Shown here in pieces: positions 41,510-54,012 of a stretch of 64,000 nt of DNA. The notes below the pieces were generated by a model, which did not search any database, was not told the origin of the DNA, and worked only from the letters and a program-made list of their open reading frames with translations. A program made the position numbers and the translations under genes. The stretch is from Unio delphinus (taxonomy: Eukaryota > Mollusca > Bivalvia > Unionida > Unionidae), in assembly GCA_029339505.1 (NCBI GenBank), contig JAQISU010000345.1:1883501-1947500 (forward strand), read 5' to 3'. The first letter of the stretch is position 1, and every line of letters begins with the position of its first letter.

Positions 41510-41758
41510 TTTGTTTTTTTATGGTTTAACGTCATTTTTCAGCACAATATAGGCTATACATGGCGGCCAGTATTAATGGTGGAGGAAGAACCTGGAAAAT
41601 CCCCCGGAAAGAACCACTGACCCACGAGAAGCTACTGGCAAGCTTTCTCACATACCCACATTGGCCGAATCTGAGACTCAAACCCACGCAGACAGAGGTG
41701 AGATGGCAGTGATCCATAACAGACATCACTTAAAACCACTCGGCCACTCTGGGCCCCT
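41510..41758 (-). mobile_element. tRNA-derived SINE, minus orientation
   Basis: Read on the minus strand, it begins GGGCCCAGAGTGGCCGAGTG (box A region), has GGGTTTGAGTCTC (box B), body GTATGTGAGAAAGCTTGCCA and 3' end GCTGAAAAATGACGTTAAAC, followed by an A-rich CAAA tail. Confidence 0.75.
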
Positions 41759-42155
41759 ACTATTATCTTGTATTATGTTTCAACTTGTTTATTTGAACTT
41801 GAAGCAGATGGTGGAAAATATTTTCTTTTAAAGAATCCCCTAAATTTGCTCCTCTATTTCTAGGTTAATAAAAATATTTGTCAGCATCAGCAACAAGTTC
41901 AAATACATCTAAATTTTTAATTCCTGGTAGAAACAGCCAGGTAAAGTTTGCAAACACAACGTTTTTTTTGTTTTATTTGTTTTGTCTATGTTTTGTATTT
42001 GCCTTTGAAAAAGACTCATTCAGAGTCGAAAGTGGATAAGCTAATTAGATACTAGTTTTGCACTGTTCATGGATTGTATTTATCTTAATCTATCCCTAAC
42101 ACAAAGTGATCCAGTACACTTGAAAGAATTGTTATTTGCTATATGATTTTGTATT

Positions 42156-42158
<3 letters not shown>

Positions 42159-42240
<82 letters not shown>
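42159..42240. repeat. (TA)n microsatellite before PFN4 exon 2
   Basis: It ends just ten bases before the acceptor, so it occupies the place of the polypyrimidine tract. Confidence 0.95.
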
Positions 42241-42243
<3 letters not shown>

Positions 42244-42249
42244 TTACAG

Positions 42250-42384
42250 CTCTATCAAGATCAGGTATTGATGCTGTTGGATGCTTTCAAGAACCCTCCA
42301 CAGACACGAGAGGAAGGCATCTACTTTGATGACAGACAATACAAGTGTGTCAGGGCCGATAAGAATTCCATATATGGCAAATGT
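42250..42384 (+). CDS. PFN4: Profilin-4 coding exon 2
   Basis: An acceptor TTTACAG ends at 42249, and 45 codons run to a donor GTGAGT at 42385; both junctions are phase 0. The translation includes LLDAFKNPPQTREEGIYFDD and YKCVRADKNSIYGKC, the central profilin region. It matches profilin-4 in NP-x-Q-x-R-x-EG-(I/L)-YF and Y-x-CVRAD-x-x-S-(I/L)-Y. It is one residue shorter than the human protein at the exon start. The (TA)n tract just upstream makes the acceptor unusual. Confidence 0.9.
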
Positions 42385-42433
42385 GTGAGTATGGAAATTG
42401 ATGTACATCATTGACTCATCATAGTGGAGAATT

Positions 42434-42562
42434 CATTCTTAAACACTGATAATACTAATATAATCAAACTTAAGTACCGTATATGCCATACTAATATAAT
42501 CAAACTTAAGTACCGTATAGGCCATAATAATATAATCAAACTTAAGTACCGTATATGCCATC
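42434..42562. repeat. 37-bp tandem repeat, three units
   Basis: The unit contains TAATATAATCAAACTTAAGT and ACCGTATATGCCA. Confidence 0.85.
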
Positions 42563-42733
42563 TTATAAACTTGATCTTGCTGCGGACATAGACATAGATC
42601 TGCCATCATACAATGTGCAGTATGATCTTAGTTTGTTAGGACTAGAATAAACAGCAATAACCCTGATCTGCCAGTATGCTATGCACTGGCAGAAGATGGT
42701 CTGTGTTGTTTTGCAGTTGGACCCAACTGATAA
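42561..42733. mobile_element. MITE-like element, copy D
   Basis: It starts CTTATAAACTTGATC and ends GCAGTTGGACCCAACTGATAA. The interior has ACATAGATCTGCCATCATAC and ACCCTGATCTGCCAGTATG. Confidence 0.58.
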
Positions 42734-43069
42734 CCAAGTATATGTGGTAGATAATACAATGTTATACTTAATAAGATTGCATACATCCTGGCCACTCGTA
42801 GAATATGCACTCTGTCAAGTATTTTGCTTGAAATATCAGTGATTCATAAATTGTACATGTGAAATGGATCATGTAAATGATGCCATTACTAAGCCAAGAG
42901 GAAATAGAATAACACTTATATGGTGCATTATACTTGCGGTGAGTGTGTACTTGACTACAAGTGGAGTGTTTACTCTGTTGAGTTTGCAGGTTCTTAAATC
43001 TTTTCCAGCAATTCATGGAAAACATAGTGTAGCACAAGAGTAATTAGTATTCAAAAATCAAACCTCTAC

Positions 43070-43515
<446 letters not shown>

Positions 43516-44316
43516 ATAAACTCAAGTGGATATTTTTTTTATGGAAATCTGGGCTCTTCTTCCAGTGAAAACACTGGAATCCTTAGTTCAAAAGACTACC
43601 AGTATGTCATTTGTGACCAGTCTCACATTTCAACCTCTTTTCATCTGCTGAGAGAGCAATCTCTGTTGCCAATGGCTTTTCACCATTTGTTGAAAGCAGT
43701 GCCAAAGACCTCTTGGTATGCATTGTCCTTGTCCATGGCCTTTTTCAACAGAGCTTATCCATTTCCAAACATGGCACTGTATGCTTCCAATGTCTTACTA
43801 GAGTACATTAAGAAATTTCTAAGGGCTGCACCCCTGCAAGCTGAGATTCTCTTTGGAGGGTTCATCCATTCTTTGGATACTAAGCATTTGAGAGACTATC
43901 AACACCGCTCTCTTTCATCTACTTGTGGCTCTTCAAAACCAGCCAATAAGTGGAATCATCTTGACCGCTTTCAGGTCCCACTGGCAGAATTCTTCAAAGC
44001 TGTGCAGGCCTAGTTAAAGCAAAAGCCCCATTTCATAGTTTCCCTTTGGCAAGCAAGCCCTAGAAGGGTGCACCTGAAGACCCAGAGAATACATTCACAA
44101 GGCTTGACCCTTTCCTAAGGATAAAGATGGACAGTTATAAGGGCTAACTCCCTCTCCTACAGACCATACCTCTACCATTGGTTTATGCTGGTGCCAGACT
44201 AAACTTCTTTTCACAAACTTGATTAGGCATAATGGTCTAAGGTTGGGTACTTTCTATCATAAGAGATGATTATCAGTTTTGGTTCCAACACAGCAATGAC
44301 ACTGTTTGAGTAGATC

Positions 44317-44325
<9 letters not shown>
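43516..44325. other. Unassigned sequence with a 115-codon frame
   Basis: An open frame at 43666-44013 has ordinary-looking amino-acid use (KAVPKTSWYALSLSMAFFNR) but I recognise no family, see no splice signals and see no conserved motif. It could be a transposon relic. Confidence 0.3.

Positions 44326-44372
<47 letters not shown>
44326..44372 (+). repeat. (AAT)n microsatellite, LINE tail
   Basis: It directly abuts the 3' end of the minus-strand LINE, as at 2118-2351. Confidence 0.85.
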
Positions 44373-44375
<3 letters not shown>

Positions 44376-46160
44376 GACTTTGTATAGCAACTAATCTTTC
44401 GAAGCTCTAAGCACTTTACACCATCAATAATGATATGACTACAAAACAGAAAAACAAATGACAAAAACAATGAAATTGGAAAACAAAATCATGCTGAAAA
44501 GATATAAGATACAAAACATGATTAGGTCTCTAAGTTTGTCCCTGCAGTCGAAACAGGTGAATTTTAAAAACTCTTAAAAGGGACCACTGTGTCTTTGTGT
44601 CTAATTTCAATGGGCAATTCGTTCCACGTTGCCAGGCCCTGGTTTGCAAAAGAACATTGTCCATATGACTTTGTTTTCACCATGGGAACAATGAGTATAC
44701 GATTGTCAGAAGAAGAGCGTAAGTATCTAGCTGGTGTATACACATGGGTGAGGCTGAATAGGTATGTTGGACTGGAGTCTGTCATTGAAACATAGCACAG
44801 AGAACAAATTTTGTGTTTGATTCTGTATCGAATCAATAGCCAGTGTAGGGTACAGAGCAGTGTTGAGGTGTGCTCTGATCGAGGTACTCTAAAGATTATC
44901 CATGCAGCTGTGTTTTGAACTTTTTGAAGTTTCAGGAGTAAATATTGTGACGAACTAGACAGAATTGTGTTACAATAGTCCAGTTTTGAAAGTACTAATG
45001 AACACACAAGTGTTTTAGTGGCATCAACTGAAAGACATTTACGACTGGAACTGATGCGTCTCAGTTCAAGATATGCAACCTTGCATATGTTCATGACATG
45101 TTGGTGCAATGTGAGAGTACTGTCTAGAGTAATGCCTAGGTTTCGTACTGACTGAGAATTTAATGTTGGTTTTGCTGATATTTATTGACTGAGGTAAAGG
45201 ATGTGAATGAGAAAGTCTTTGTGTTGTGATCAGATTAACCTCAGTTTTATCATCATTCATTTGCAGCTTGTAAATGTCATCCATGATTTCACATCAGAAA
45301 TGCACCTCTCTACTCCATGGATGGTAGCATCAACTTTAATTGGGTGTATAGAATTAGGAGAACAGGTCCAAGAACAGATCCCTGTGGAACACCACAACAT
45401 ATATCAACTGGACTGGAAAGTATTCCATTTCCAGATATAATTTGTGTCCTGTTCACAAAGTAGGACTTGAACCACTGTAAGGCTATATTCTGAATGCCAA
45501 ATACATGCTGGAGACGTTGAAGTAATATATCATGGTCTTGTGTCAAATGCTGCAGATAAATCCAGGAGAGTGATGACTGTAATCTTTCCACTATCCAAAG
45601 CAGAGATAATGTTATTAAATACTTTCAGAAGAGTAGTTTCCGTACTGTGGCAAGGGTGATATGCAGACTGTACATTGCTAAAAAGACTGTTTGAATTCAA
45701 ATGAGATACAAGTTGGATTAGAACAACCTTTTCTAAGATTTTTTATATGAATGGGAGATTAGAAACTGGGCGGTAGTTCTTTAAATCGTTATGGTCAAGA
45801 GTTGGTTTCTTCAGCAGAGGCTTTACGATGGCAATTTTGAAAAATAATGGGAATTCCCCCGATGAGAGAGATATATTAATAACATCAGTTTGTGAAGGCA
45901 ATATTGGGTCTAAGCACTCAAGCAGCAGTGATGTCGGAATTGGATCATCAGGTAGGTTTGCATCTAGATTGTTTGGATTTCCAAATGTGTTTTAAAATTC
46001 CAAAGGTTTGATTTGCTAATTTTTGGTTGACTTATAGTTCTCATAATAAGATCATTGGTTTCATGGTCATTTCTCATTAATTTGGTTTCTTTACTCTTCA
46101 CATTCAGTCCTGTCTTTTTGGATGTGTTACTAAATTCATCTTTTCTTCTATAAATATATG
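44373..46160 (-). mobile_element. Non-LTR retrotransposon fragment with degenerate reverse transcriptase
   Basis: On the minus strand, broken frames encode reverse-transcriptase motifs in order: LLKKPTLDHNDLKNYRPVSN near 45800, a QSAY-x-P-HSTETT segment near 45640, CGVPQGSVLGPVLL near 45400, then the C-terminal tail (LSKLDYCNTIL, RVPRSEHTSTLL, ATWNELPIEIRH). The style is that of CR1/L2-like LINEs, though the clade is uncertain. The 5' part with the endonuclease is missing, and stops and frameshifts occur between and within the frames. Confidence 0.8.
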
Positions 46161-46174
46161 CCAACTTGGAAATA

Positions 46175-46375
46175 GTCCAGTGTCACATATGTAGTCAGTG
46201 TTTGCCAGTGATGAATTAAAAATCCAGTTAAGTCCTTTTCTTCCACAGCTGTCTCTTTGATCAGCTGGTCAGTGGCAAGGGTGAACAAGCAAGTTGCAAT
46301 GATGCAGCCTTGTTTTACACCTTTGTTGATGCAAAAGTAGACTTTGAGATGGTTGTTTCAGATGTCTAATTTACA
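46175..46375 (-). pseudogene. Second, unrelated LINE reverse-transcriptase relic
   Basis: On the minus strand a frame reads INKGVKQGCIIATCLFTLAT, the motif of a reverse transcriptase of a type (GVKQGC-x-x-A-x-x-LF) different from the LINE at 44373-46160. It is short and bordered by a tandem repeat. Confidence 0.55.
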
Positions 46376-46635
46376 CTGGAAATCTTAACACAGAACTTTG
46401 ATGATGGTTGTTACAGATGTCTAATTTACACTGGAAATCTTAACACAGAACTTTGATGATGGTTGTTACAGATGTCTAATTTACACTGGAAATCTTAACA
46501 CAGAACTTTGATGATGGTTGTTACAGATGTCTTTACACTGGAAATCTTAACACAGAACTTTGATGATGGTTGTTACAGATGTCTTTACACTGGAAATTTT
46601 AAAAAATCTTAACACAGAACTTTGATGATGTTTAT
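46345..46635. repeat. 55-bp tandem repeat, about five units
   Basis: The unit contains GATGGTTGTTACAGATGTCT and ACTGGAAATCTTAACACAGA. Later units are shorter by a deleted TAATT. Confidence 0.88.
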
Positions 46636-46944
46636 AAGTTTCAGTGGAATAGGGTAAAACTGGAGCAGTTTCCAGAAGAATTATGGTGAAAGTTGTCACA
46701 AGGTTTACAAAGCCTCTGGAGCTAATGCAGACATAGCTGGTGAGAGATAGGAGGGTGATGTCTTTTCATTTGTTGGTCCCCAAGGTTATCCTTGGTCCCC
46801 AAGGTTATCCTCTTTGGTACTTTGATAATGATTTCAGGTTTTCATTCCGTAAGGGTTTCATTGCCATCACATATCTTTTGGAATATTTCTTTTAGGATCT
46901 TTGGAGTTTCTGACTTCAGCATTGTAAAAGCTTTCCCATTTTTG

Positions 46945-47232
46945 ACGGCTTTGATGATTTATATGTCTTTTGGTCCCAGTGTTTTGAAGGCTTTGATGAT
47001 TTATATGACTTTTGGTCCCAGTGTTTTGAAGGCTTTGATGATTTATATGACTTTTGGTCCCAGTGTTTTGAAGGCTTTGATGATTTATATGACTTTTGGT
47101 CCCAGTGTTTTGAAGGCTTTGATGATTTATATGACTTTTGGTCCCAGTGTTTTGAAGACTTTGATGATTGATATGACTTTTGGTCCCAGTGTTTTGAAGG
47201 CTTTGATGATTTATATGACTTTTGGTCCCAGT
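46945..47232. repeat. 42-bp tandem repeat, seven units
   Basis: The unit contains GCTTTGATGATTTATATGAC and TTTTGGTCCCAGTGTTTTGA. The in-phase period gives open frames on both strands that are not genes. Confidence 0.92.
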
Positions 47233-47688
47233 GACATCCACCAGACTGATGTCAAGGTCTTCTTTAAAGTCTGAGATTAAGACAGATGGGTCTGCCCTGT
47301 TCAGTACTTTTGGAAAGTGTTCCTTTCATCTTGCCATTTTGTGTCTCACATTGGAGAGGGTATCCCATACTGCTTAGATTACATTATACATATAATTTAA
47401 CTATGATTTAATGAATTAGATCCAAAATTTAAACAAAATGGTATCCCATGAAAAATTGATTTCACAGAATTTAGTGGTGGACTTTTACGACTCTAATGAA
47501 CTATATCCTAACGAGGGATCAGTCTACTTGACTACTTAATATGGTGTAGTCCCCCTCTGGAAAGGCCATCCATCTTATAAGGCCACTTTTCTGGTGCAGA
47601 AGGGGTGGACATATAAGAGGGACACCACTGTACATTATTTTATATTGTCAGTCATGTCAGAGGATGTATCAACATATATTCACTATAT

Positions 47689-47752
<64 letters not shown>

Positions 47753-48837
47753 TAATAATATAAGAAAGTTATATTGAATATTAGTTATCAAAACAAAAAG
47801 GTATTATCTAATTTGACTGATACAGACCTTGAATGGGCCAATAAAATGCGGCATTTTTATATTAAAGGTTTTAAAAGACACTTGCAAACTATGAATATTA
47901 AGTGCCCAGCGTGGTCTTTATTTAAAACTTCGTCTTCCTGATGAAGATTGTCTGCTGAATTGTATTGCAAAACTTCTTTGTGTACAGTGACTGGGGAACA
48001 ATTCTATTTCTGTTATTTATATTTTGTTGGTTACCCGTAATAGCATGTACACGAATAATAAAGAGCTGACAAAGAGCTGACACTTGCTTGATAATGCATT
48101 ACTGGTTAAATCTATTGAGTAGTACCTATTTGACAATTTGACTAGACTCATCCCATGAGAACTGAGATAACTACATCATATTTTAGTCCATTTCTTTCAA
48201 ATAATTGGTAGCTGATGGTTCTGTAAGTATATGAAATGGGTGTTTTATATACCTCTTTTTTAATTAATTACTAATCTTGAAGCTCATTATTTTAAAATAG
48301 GTCATAGGAATAGGAATGTGGAGATTTTTGCAGCATTCAGAAAGCAAAACTACTGAGTGTCTGTTTAAGTAAGGGTCTGAAGACAATATTGCTTTTAATG
48401 AAATAAATCAAATCAAAAAAGTCTCTGTAGACAGTCAACAACACCATGCACTCTTTATTCTGAAGTACCCTAGTTTGCAAGTTAAATGCATGTGGAAAAA
48501 TGAGTTAAGTTATAACTATTTTTTTTAAACTATAGAAGTTTCAACTTTGTGTTTAAATAATAGTAAAAATATGGCCCAGGTTGACTATTTTAAAGCCACT
48601 TGCATTGGATCCATGTCTGAAAATGCATTGCCATGTTGGACAAGTGGATTTTGAGCCAGGGAAAGTGGTTTTGTTTCAAGCACTGTTGACAAATAAAGTT
48701 TTTTTTTGTGTTATAATTCATAACCAGTTACAAGCCAAAAAAATAAGTTCCCTTTCTGTTTTCTGTTTATTGTGAGCCAAAGATTTCAATCTTTTTTCTT
48801 AGAGGAAATCATTTGTTTGAATCTTTCTCTATTACAG
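47233..48837. other. PFN4 intron 2, 3' part, unassigned
   Basis: It contains an (AAT)n tract at 47693-47760 and two AAAGAGCTGAC repeats near 48060. No other feature is recognised. Confidence 0.4.
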
Positions 48838-48943
48838 GATAATCGAGGACTAATTTTGGTGAAAACTCAAACAATGTTGATAATAGCAACCTATACAGAA
48901 AACATGTATCCCAGTGTATGTGTAGAGGCAGTAGAAAAATTAG
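48838..48943 (+). CDS. PFN4: Profilin-4 coding exon 3
   Basis: An acceptor TCTCTATTACAG ends at 48837. The translation DNRGLILVKTQTMLIIATYT and NMYPSVCVEAVEKL matches the C-terminal strands and helix of profilin-4, including ATYTE-x-MYPS-(I/V)-CVEA. The exon ends in phase 1 before GTAATC at 48944, completing a codon with the first two bases of exon 4. Confidence 0.9.
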
Positions 48944-49842
48944 GTAATCATTTGTCTTCATTATATTACATTATAACTCATTTTTCTGTTTGGGTAACTA
49001 GGTAATCATCTGCTTTCATACTAGCTAATCATTTGTTATAATTTTACATTATTATTCATTTTTATATTTGGTATAAAATGTATTACAAATGTCATTTATT
49101 TAGAACCATTTACAAAGTTTCTAGTAGATGGTGATATATTCAGAGCTATTTAAATGCCATTAACTAATTGCCAGGAAATACTTCTATCATTCAAAAGTAT
49201 TTGACATGATTATTGTCCCCCACCCCATAGGTAACGAGGCATAGTAAATTTATTGTCCATCCATGATCATTATATTTAATGTTCATTTCATCCATTTGCA
49301 AGCTTGTGAACACTGTAGCATCCACATCACACAGTAGTATTAGATTTATATTAAGTTTCCTAAAACTGTAAGCTTTATTCCATTAAAGTTACAGTGACTG
49401 ATTCCACAATCATTTTGTCTTTATTTATGACCTCTAACTGAATCATAAGAGTTCTTATAGATTATGAATGCTGTCTTTCACATTGTGCATTTGTTTAACC
49501 AGATTTGAATTAAAACATCAGCTTTACAATGATTTTAAAGAGTTTCTTGATTTGTGAATTTGTATAATTTATTACAGAGTTATGGCCCTTGATTGATAGG
49601 GACAGACATTCTGATACCATTTTGAACATCATGTTTATTTTATTTCAGCTTAATTTGCCAAATGATCTCAATAACATAAGAATTTAGAAAGATTTTGCTT
49701 TTAGAATAGCAAATTTAGCCGCATTTTCAGAGTTATGACCCTTAAATGACCTTTTAAATAGCTTCTGAAACAATTAGCAACTAAACTTTTTTTTTATAAA
49801 ACAGACCTTTGAAATTCTAAATAGCTTCTAACACATTTAGTA

Positions 49843-50280
49843 AGCATATTTTCTATTTGAGAATAATTTAAATTGTTATGAATCTTTGTTTAATCTTTCT
49901 GAAACATTGAGCAAGCACGTTTTCTATTTGAGAATATCCTAATTTGTTATGAATCTTTGTTTCATCATCATCATCAGTCTCTTGACCTAGTGTGGTCGTT
50001 GAGGCACTGTGCTGCTGAACATCTGACCAGTTCCTTCCACTTGACTCTTTCTTAAACATTTAATCTTTCTGAAACATTGAGCAAGCATATTTTCTATTGA
50101 GAACAATCTAATTTATTATGAATCTTTGTTTAATCTTTCTGAAACATTGAGCAAGCACATTTTCTATTTGAGAACAATCTAATTTATTATGAATCTTTGT
50201 TTAATCTTTCTGAAACATTGAGCAAGCATATTTTCTATTTGAGAACAATCTAATTGGTTATGAATCTTTGTTTAAGAAAT
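49843..50280. repeat. About 72-bp tandem repeat, five units
   Basis: The unit contains AATCTTTGTTTAATCTTTCT and TTGAGCAAGCATATTTTCTA. One unit has an insertion with CATCATCATCATCAG (about 49963-50055). Confidence 0.85.
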
Positions 50281-50409
50281 GAGTTGCAACAGATGAAGGA
50301 CTATAGTTTTTAGAGTTATGGCCAGTAATCAGTATAGAATCTTTCTGATATCCATGCTTTGTATTCAGTTTTAATTGTTAATCAGGTTTTTGTTTTTATC
50401 CTTTCATTG

Positions 50410-50413
<4 letters not shown>

Positions 50414-50472
<59 letters not shown>

Positions 50473-50474
50473 GA
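50414..50474. repeat. (ATT)n microsatellite before PFN4 exon 4
   Basis: It ends about 20 bp before the acceptor. Confidence 0.92.
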
Positions 50475-50494
50475 TATACCTCTTTATCTTTCAG

Positions 50495-50523
50495 CTGAAT
50501 ACTTCAAGGAGAAGGGAAAATAG
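50495..50523 (+). CDS. PFN4: Profilin-4 terminal coding exon 4
   Basis: After the acceptor CTTTATCTTTCAG (ends 50494) the two bases CT complete a GCT codon, then EYFKEKGK and the TAG at 50521-50523. This matches the end of profilin-4 (a helix plus a KKG-like tail). The joined coding length is 387 nt, 128 residues, against 129 in human profilin-4. No clear poly(A) signal was seen close by. Confidence 0.82.
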
Positions 50524-50820
50524 TGCTTTACCTTCTTGGTCATAATGCATTTTCATTTAACTGTCCACCTGTTGTTATTCATTGCATCAATTTAGACTCT
50601 GGATCTACACCAGGATTCCAAATCTGATCTCAGTTGGAATTGATTGAGTAAATTGATGAAAACACATAGCCTTGTGAATTAAAATATAATTTTTTTTAGC
50701 ACTGCAGTTTTATAAAGAATGAATGGAATCCTGATTGGTATATATTAGAAAGAATTAACAAAATGTATAATTACATACCAGTCGGCATCAAATAGGTTAA
50801 ACTACATGTATACTGACATA

Positions 50821-51500
50821 TATTATTTCCAACTGTGAACAGCATAGACCCTGATGAAAAACATAGATCCTGATCAACAGTATAGACCCTGATAAACAAC
50901 ATAGACCCTGATAAACAGTATAGACCCTGATAAACAGTATAGACCCTAATTAACAATATAGACCTTGATAAACAGTATAGACCCTAATTAACATCATAGA
51001 TCCTGATCAACAGTATAGTTCCTAATTAACAACAAAGAAAATGATCTACAACATAGACCCTGATGAACAACAAAGAAAACGATCTACAACATAGACCCTG
51101 ATGAACAACAAAGAAAATGATCTACAACATAGACCCTGATGAACAACAAAGAAAATGATCTACAACATAGACCCTGAGGAACAACATAGATCCTGATCAA
51201 CAGCATAGACCCTAATTAACAACAAAGAAAATGATCTACAACATAGACCCTAATTAACAACAAAGAAAATGATCTACAACATAGACCCTGATGAACAACA
51301 AAGAAAATGATCTACAACATAGACCCTGATGAACAACAAAGAAAATGATCTACAACATAGACCCTGATGAACAACATAGATCCTGATAAACAGCATAGAC
51401 CCTGATCATTTGTTGTATAATGTTCTGCTGATTAGTCTTAGAAAGCTGCATAGATCAAAATCTGCCAGTGCATTATGTCACTGCATATCAGGGTATGTCA
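50821..51500. mobile_element. MITE-like element, copy E, with internal tandem expansion
   Basis: The ends match the MITE family: TTTCCAACTGTGAACAGCATAGACCCTGAT at the left, and TCTGCTGATTAG, TCTGCCAGTGCATTATGTCA at the right. Between them the ACCCTGAT segment is amplified about 20 times (50838-51400), with units such as AACATAGACCCTGATGAACA and AACAAAGAAAATGATCTAC. Confidence 0.62.
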
Positions 51501-51519
51501 ATTTTTTCTGTATGATCTG

Positions 51520-51772
51520 ACTTACATGTAGGTATATCCAGTATATATGACATCTGACTTACATGTACATGTAGGTATATCCAGTATATACGACATGTGA
51601 CTTACAAGTACATGTAGGTATATCCAGTATATACGACATCTGACTTACAAGTACATGTAGGTATATCCAGTATATACGACATCTGACTTACAAGTACATG
51701 TAGGTATATCCAGTATATACGACATCTGACTTACAAGTACATGTAGGTATATCCAGTATATACGACATCTAC
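51520..51772. repeat. 43-bp tandem repeat, six units
   Basis: The unit contains ACATCTGACTTACAAGTACA and TGTAGGTATATCCAGTATAT. Confidence 0.92.
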
Positions 51773-51879
51773 AGAATCTTAATTAAGTGCTAGCAAGCCT
51801 TGGCAAGCTAAAGAGTGAAATTATTCAAAGAGTTTTATCAATTCTGTTTTGTTATATCAGTTCTACTTTAAATGAGCCT

Positions 51880-54012
51880 TCATATTATGCTTTATCCAAC
51901 AGTATTCAGTCAAACAGCTGTCCATGTTTTATAAATGTGTTATCCAACAGCATTCGATTAAACAATTTTGTCCCTATTCTCAGAATGCATTACGAAATGA
52001 CATTCAATCAAATTTTGATCACTATTCTAAATGCATCATGACATGAAATTCAATCAAATTGTGATCACTATTCTAAATGCATTATCCAACAGCATTCTAC
52101 CAACTAGTCTAGTTCTTGTTCTATAAATGCATTATCTAACAGTATTCAATCAAACAGCTTAGTCCATGTGTTCTATTCATGCTTTATTCAACAAAAATGT
52201 TTAATAAAACAGCTAAGTCACAATGTTCTAAATGCATTATGCAATGTATCCATTAAAACAGCTTTTTCCAAATGTTCTAAATGCATTATGCAATGTATCC
52301 ATTAATACAGCTTTGCCCCAATGTTCTAAATGCATTATACAATGTATCCATTATTGCAGCTTTGCCCCAATGTTCTAAATGCATTATACAATGTATCCAT
52401 TATTGCAGCTTTGCCCCAATGTTCTAAATGCATTATATAATGTATCCATTAAAACCACTTTGCCCCAATGTTCTAAATGCATTATATAATGTATCCATTA
52501 AAACCGCTTTGCCCCAATGCTCTAAATGCATTATGCAATGTATCCATTAACAGCTTTGCCCCAATGTTCTAAATGCATTATGCAATGTATCCAATAATGC
52601 AGCTTTGCCCCAATGTTCTAAATGCATTATACAATGTATCCATTATTGCAACTTTGCCCCAATGTTCTAAATGCATTATATCATGTATCCATTAAAACCG
52701 CTTTGCCCCATTGCTCTAAATGCATTATGCAATGTATCCATTAATGCAGCTTTGCCCCAATGTTCTAAATGCATTATGCAATGTATCCATTAATGCAGCT
52801 TTGCCCCAATGTTCTAAATGCATTATACAATGTATCCATTAATGCAGCTTTGCCCCAATGTTCTAAATGCATTATACAATGTATCCATTAAAACAGCTTT
52901 GCCCCAATGTTCTAAATGCATTATGCAATGTATCCATTAATGCAGCTTTGCCCCAATGTTATAAATGCATTATAGAATGTATCCATTAAAACAGCTTTGC
53001 CCCAATGTTATAAATGCATTATGCAATGTATCCATTAAAACAGCTTTGCCCCAATGTTCTAAATGCATTATGCAATGTATCCATTAAAATAGCTTTGCTC
53101 CAATGTTCTAAATGCATTATACAATGTATCCATTATTGCAGCTTTGCCCCAATGTTCTAAATGCATTATACAATGTATCCATTAAAACAGCTTTGCCCCA
53201 ATGTTCTAAATGCATTATATAATGTATCCATTAAAACAGCTTTGCCCCATTGCTCTAAATGCATTATGCAATGTATCCATTAAAACAGCTTTGCCCCAAT
53301 GTTCTAAATGCATTATACAATGTATCCATTAAAACCGCTTTGCCCCATTGCTCTAAATGCATTAAGCAATGTATCCATTAATGCAGCTTTGCCCCATTGC
53401 TCTAAATGCATTATATAATGTATCCATTAATGCAGCTTTGCCCCAATGTTCTAAATGCATTATACAATGTATCCATTAATGCAGCTTTGCCCCAATGTTC
53501 TAAATGCATTATACAATGTATCCATTATTGCAGCTTTGCCCCAATGTTCTAAATGCATTATACAATGTATCCATTAAAACAGCTTTGCCCCAATGTTCTA
53601 AATGCATTATATAATGTATCCATTAAAACAGCTTTGCCCCATTGCTCTAAATGCATTATGCAATGTATCCATTAAAACAGCTTTGCCCCAATGTTCTAAA
53701 TGCATTATACAATGTATCCATTAAAACCGCTTTGCCCCATTGCTCTAAATGCATTAAGCAATGTATCCATTAATGCAGCTTTGCCCCATTGCTCTAAATG
53801 CATTATATAATGTATCCATTAATGCAGCTTTGCCCCAATGTTCTAAATGCATTATACAATGTATCCATTAATGCAGCTTTGCCCCAATGTTCTAAATGCA
53901 TTATACAATGTATCCATTAAAACAGCTTTTTCCCCGATGTTCTAAATGCATTATGCAATGTATCCATTTAAACAGCTTTGCCCCAATGTTATAAATGCAT
54001 TACAGCAGTGGC
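51880..54012. repeat. 49-bp minisatellite, about 37 regular units, with 8-unit higher-order period
   Basis: The unit contains GCTTTGCCCCAATGTTCTAA and ATGCATTATACAATGTATCC. The regular part is 52170-54012; the first 290 bp are diverged relatives. Around 53105-53495 and 53497-53890 the same series of subtypes (CCATTGCTC, TTAAGCAATG, TTATTGCAG) recurs about 392 bp apart, eight units. Confidence 0.92.

Noticed and set aside
42136..42249. Upstream extension of the exon 2 reading frame
   Set aside because: It is translation of the (TA)n tract; the exon starts at the acceptor at 42250.
43666..44013. 115-codon open frame
   Set aside because: No motif, splice signal or family resemblance was seen. 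It is listed only as unassigned sequence.
46867..47274. Two overlapping open frames (124 and 160 codons) on opposite strands
   Set aside because: Again a 42-bp in-phase tandem repeat.
47940..47975. Hammerhead-ribozyme-like CTGATGA
   Set aside because: The required downstream GAAA core and pairing stems are not there.
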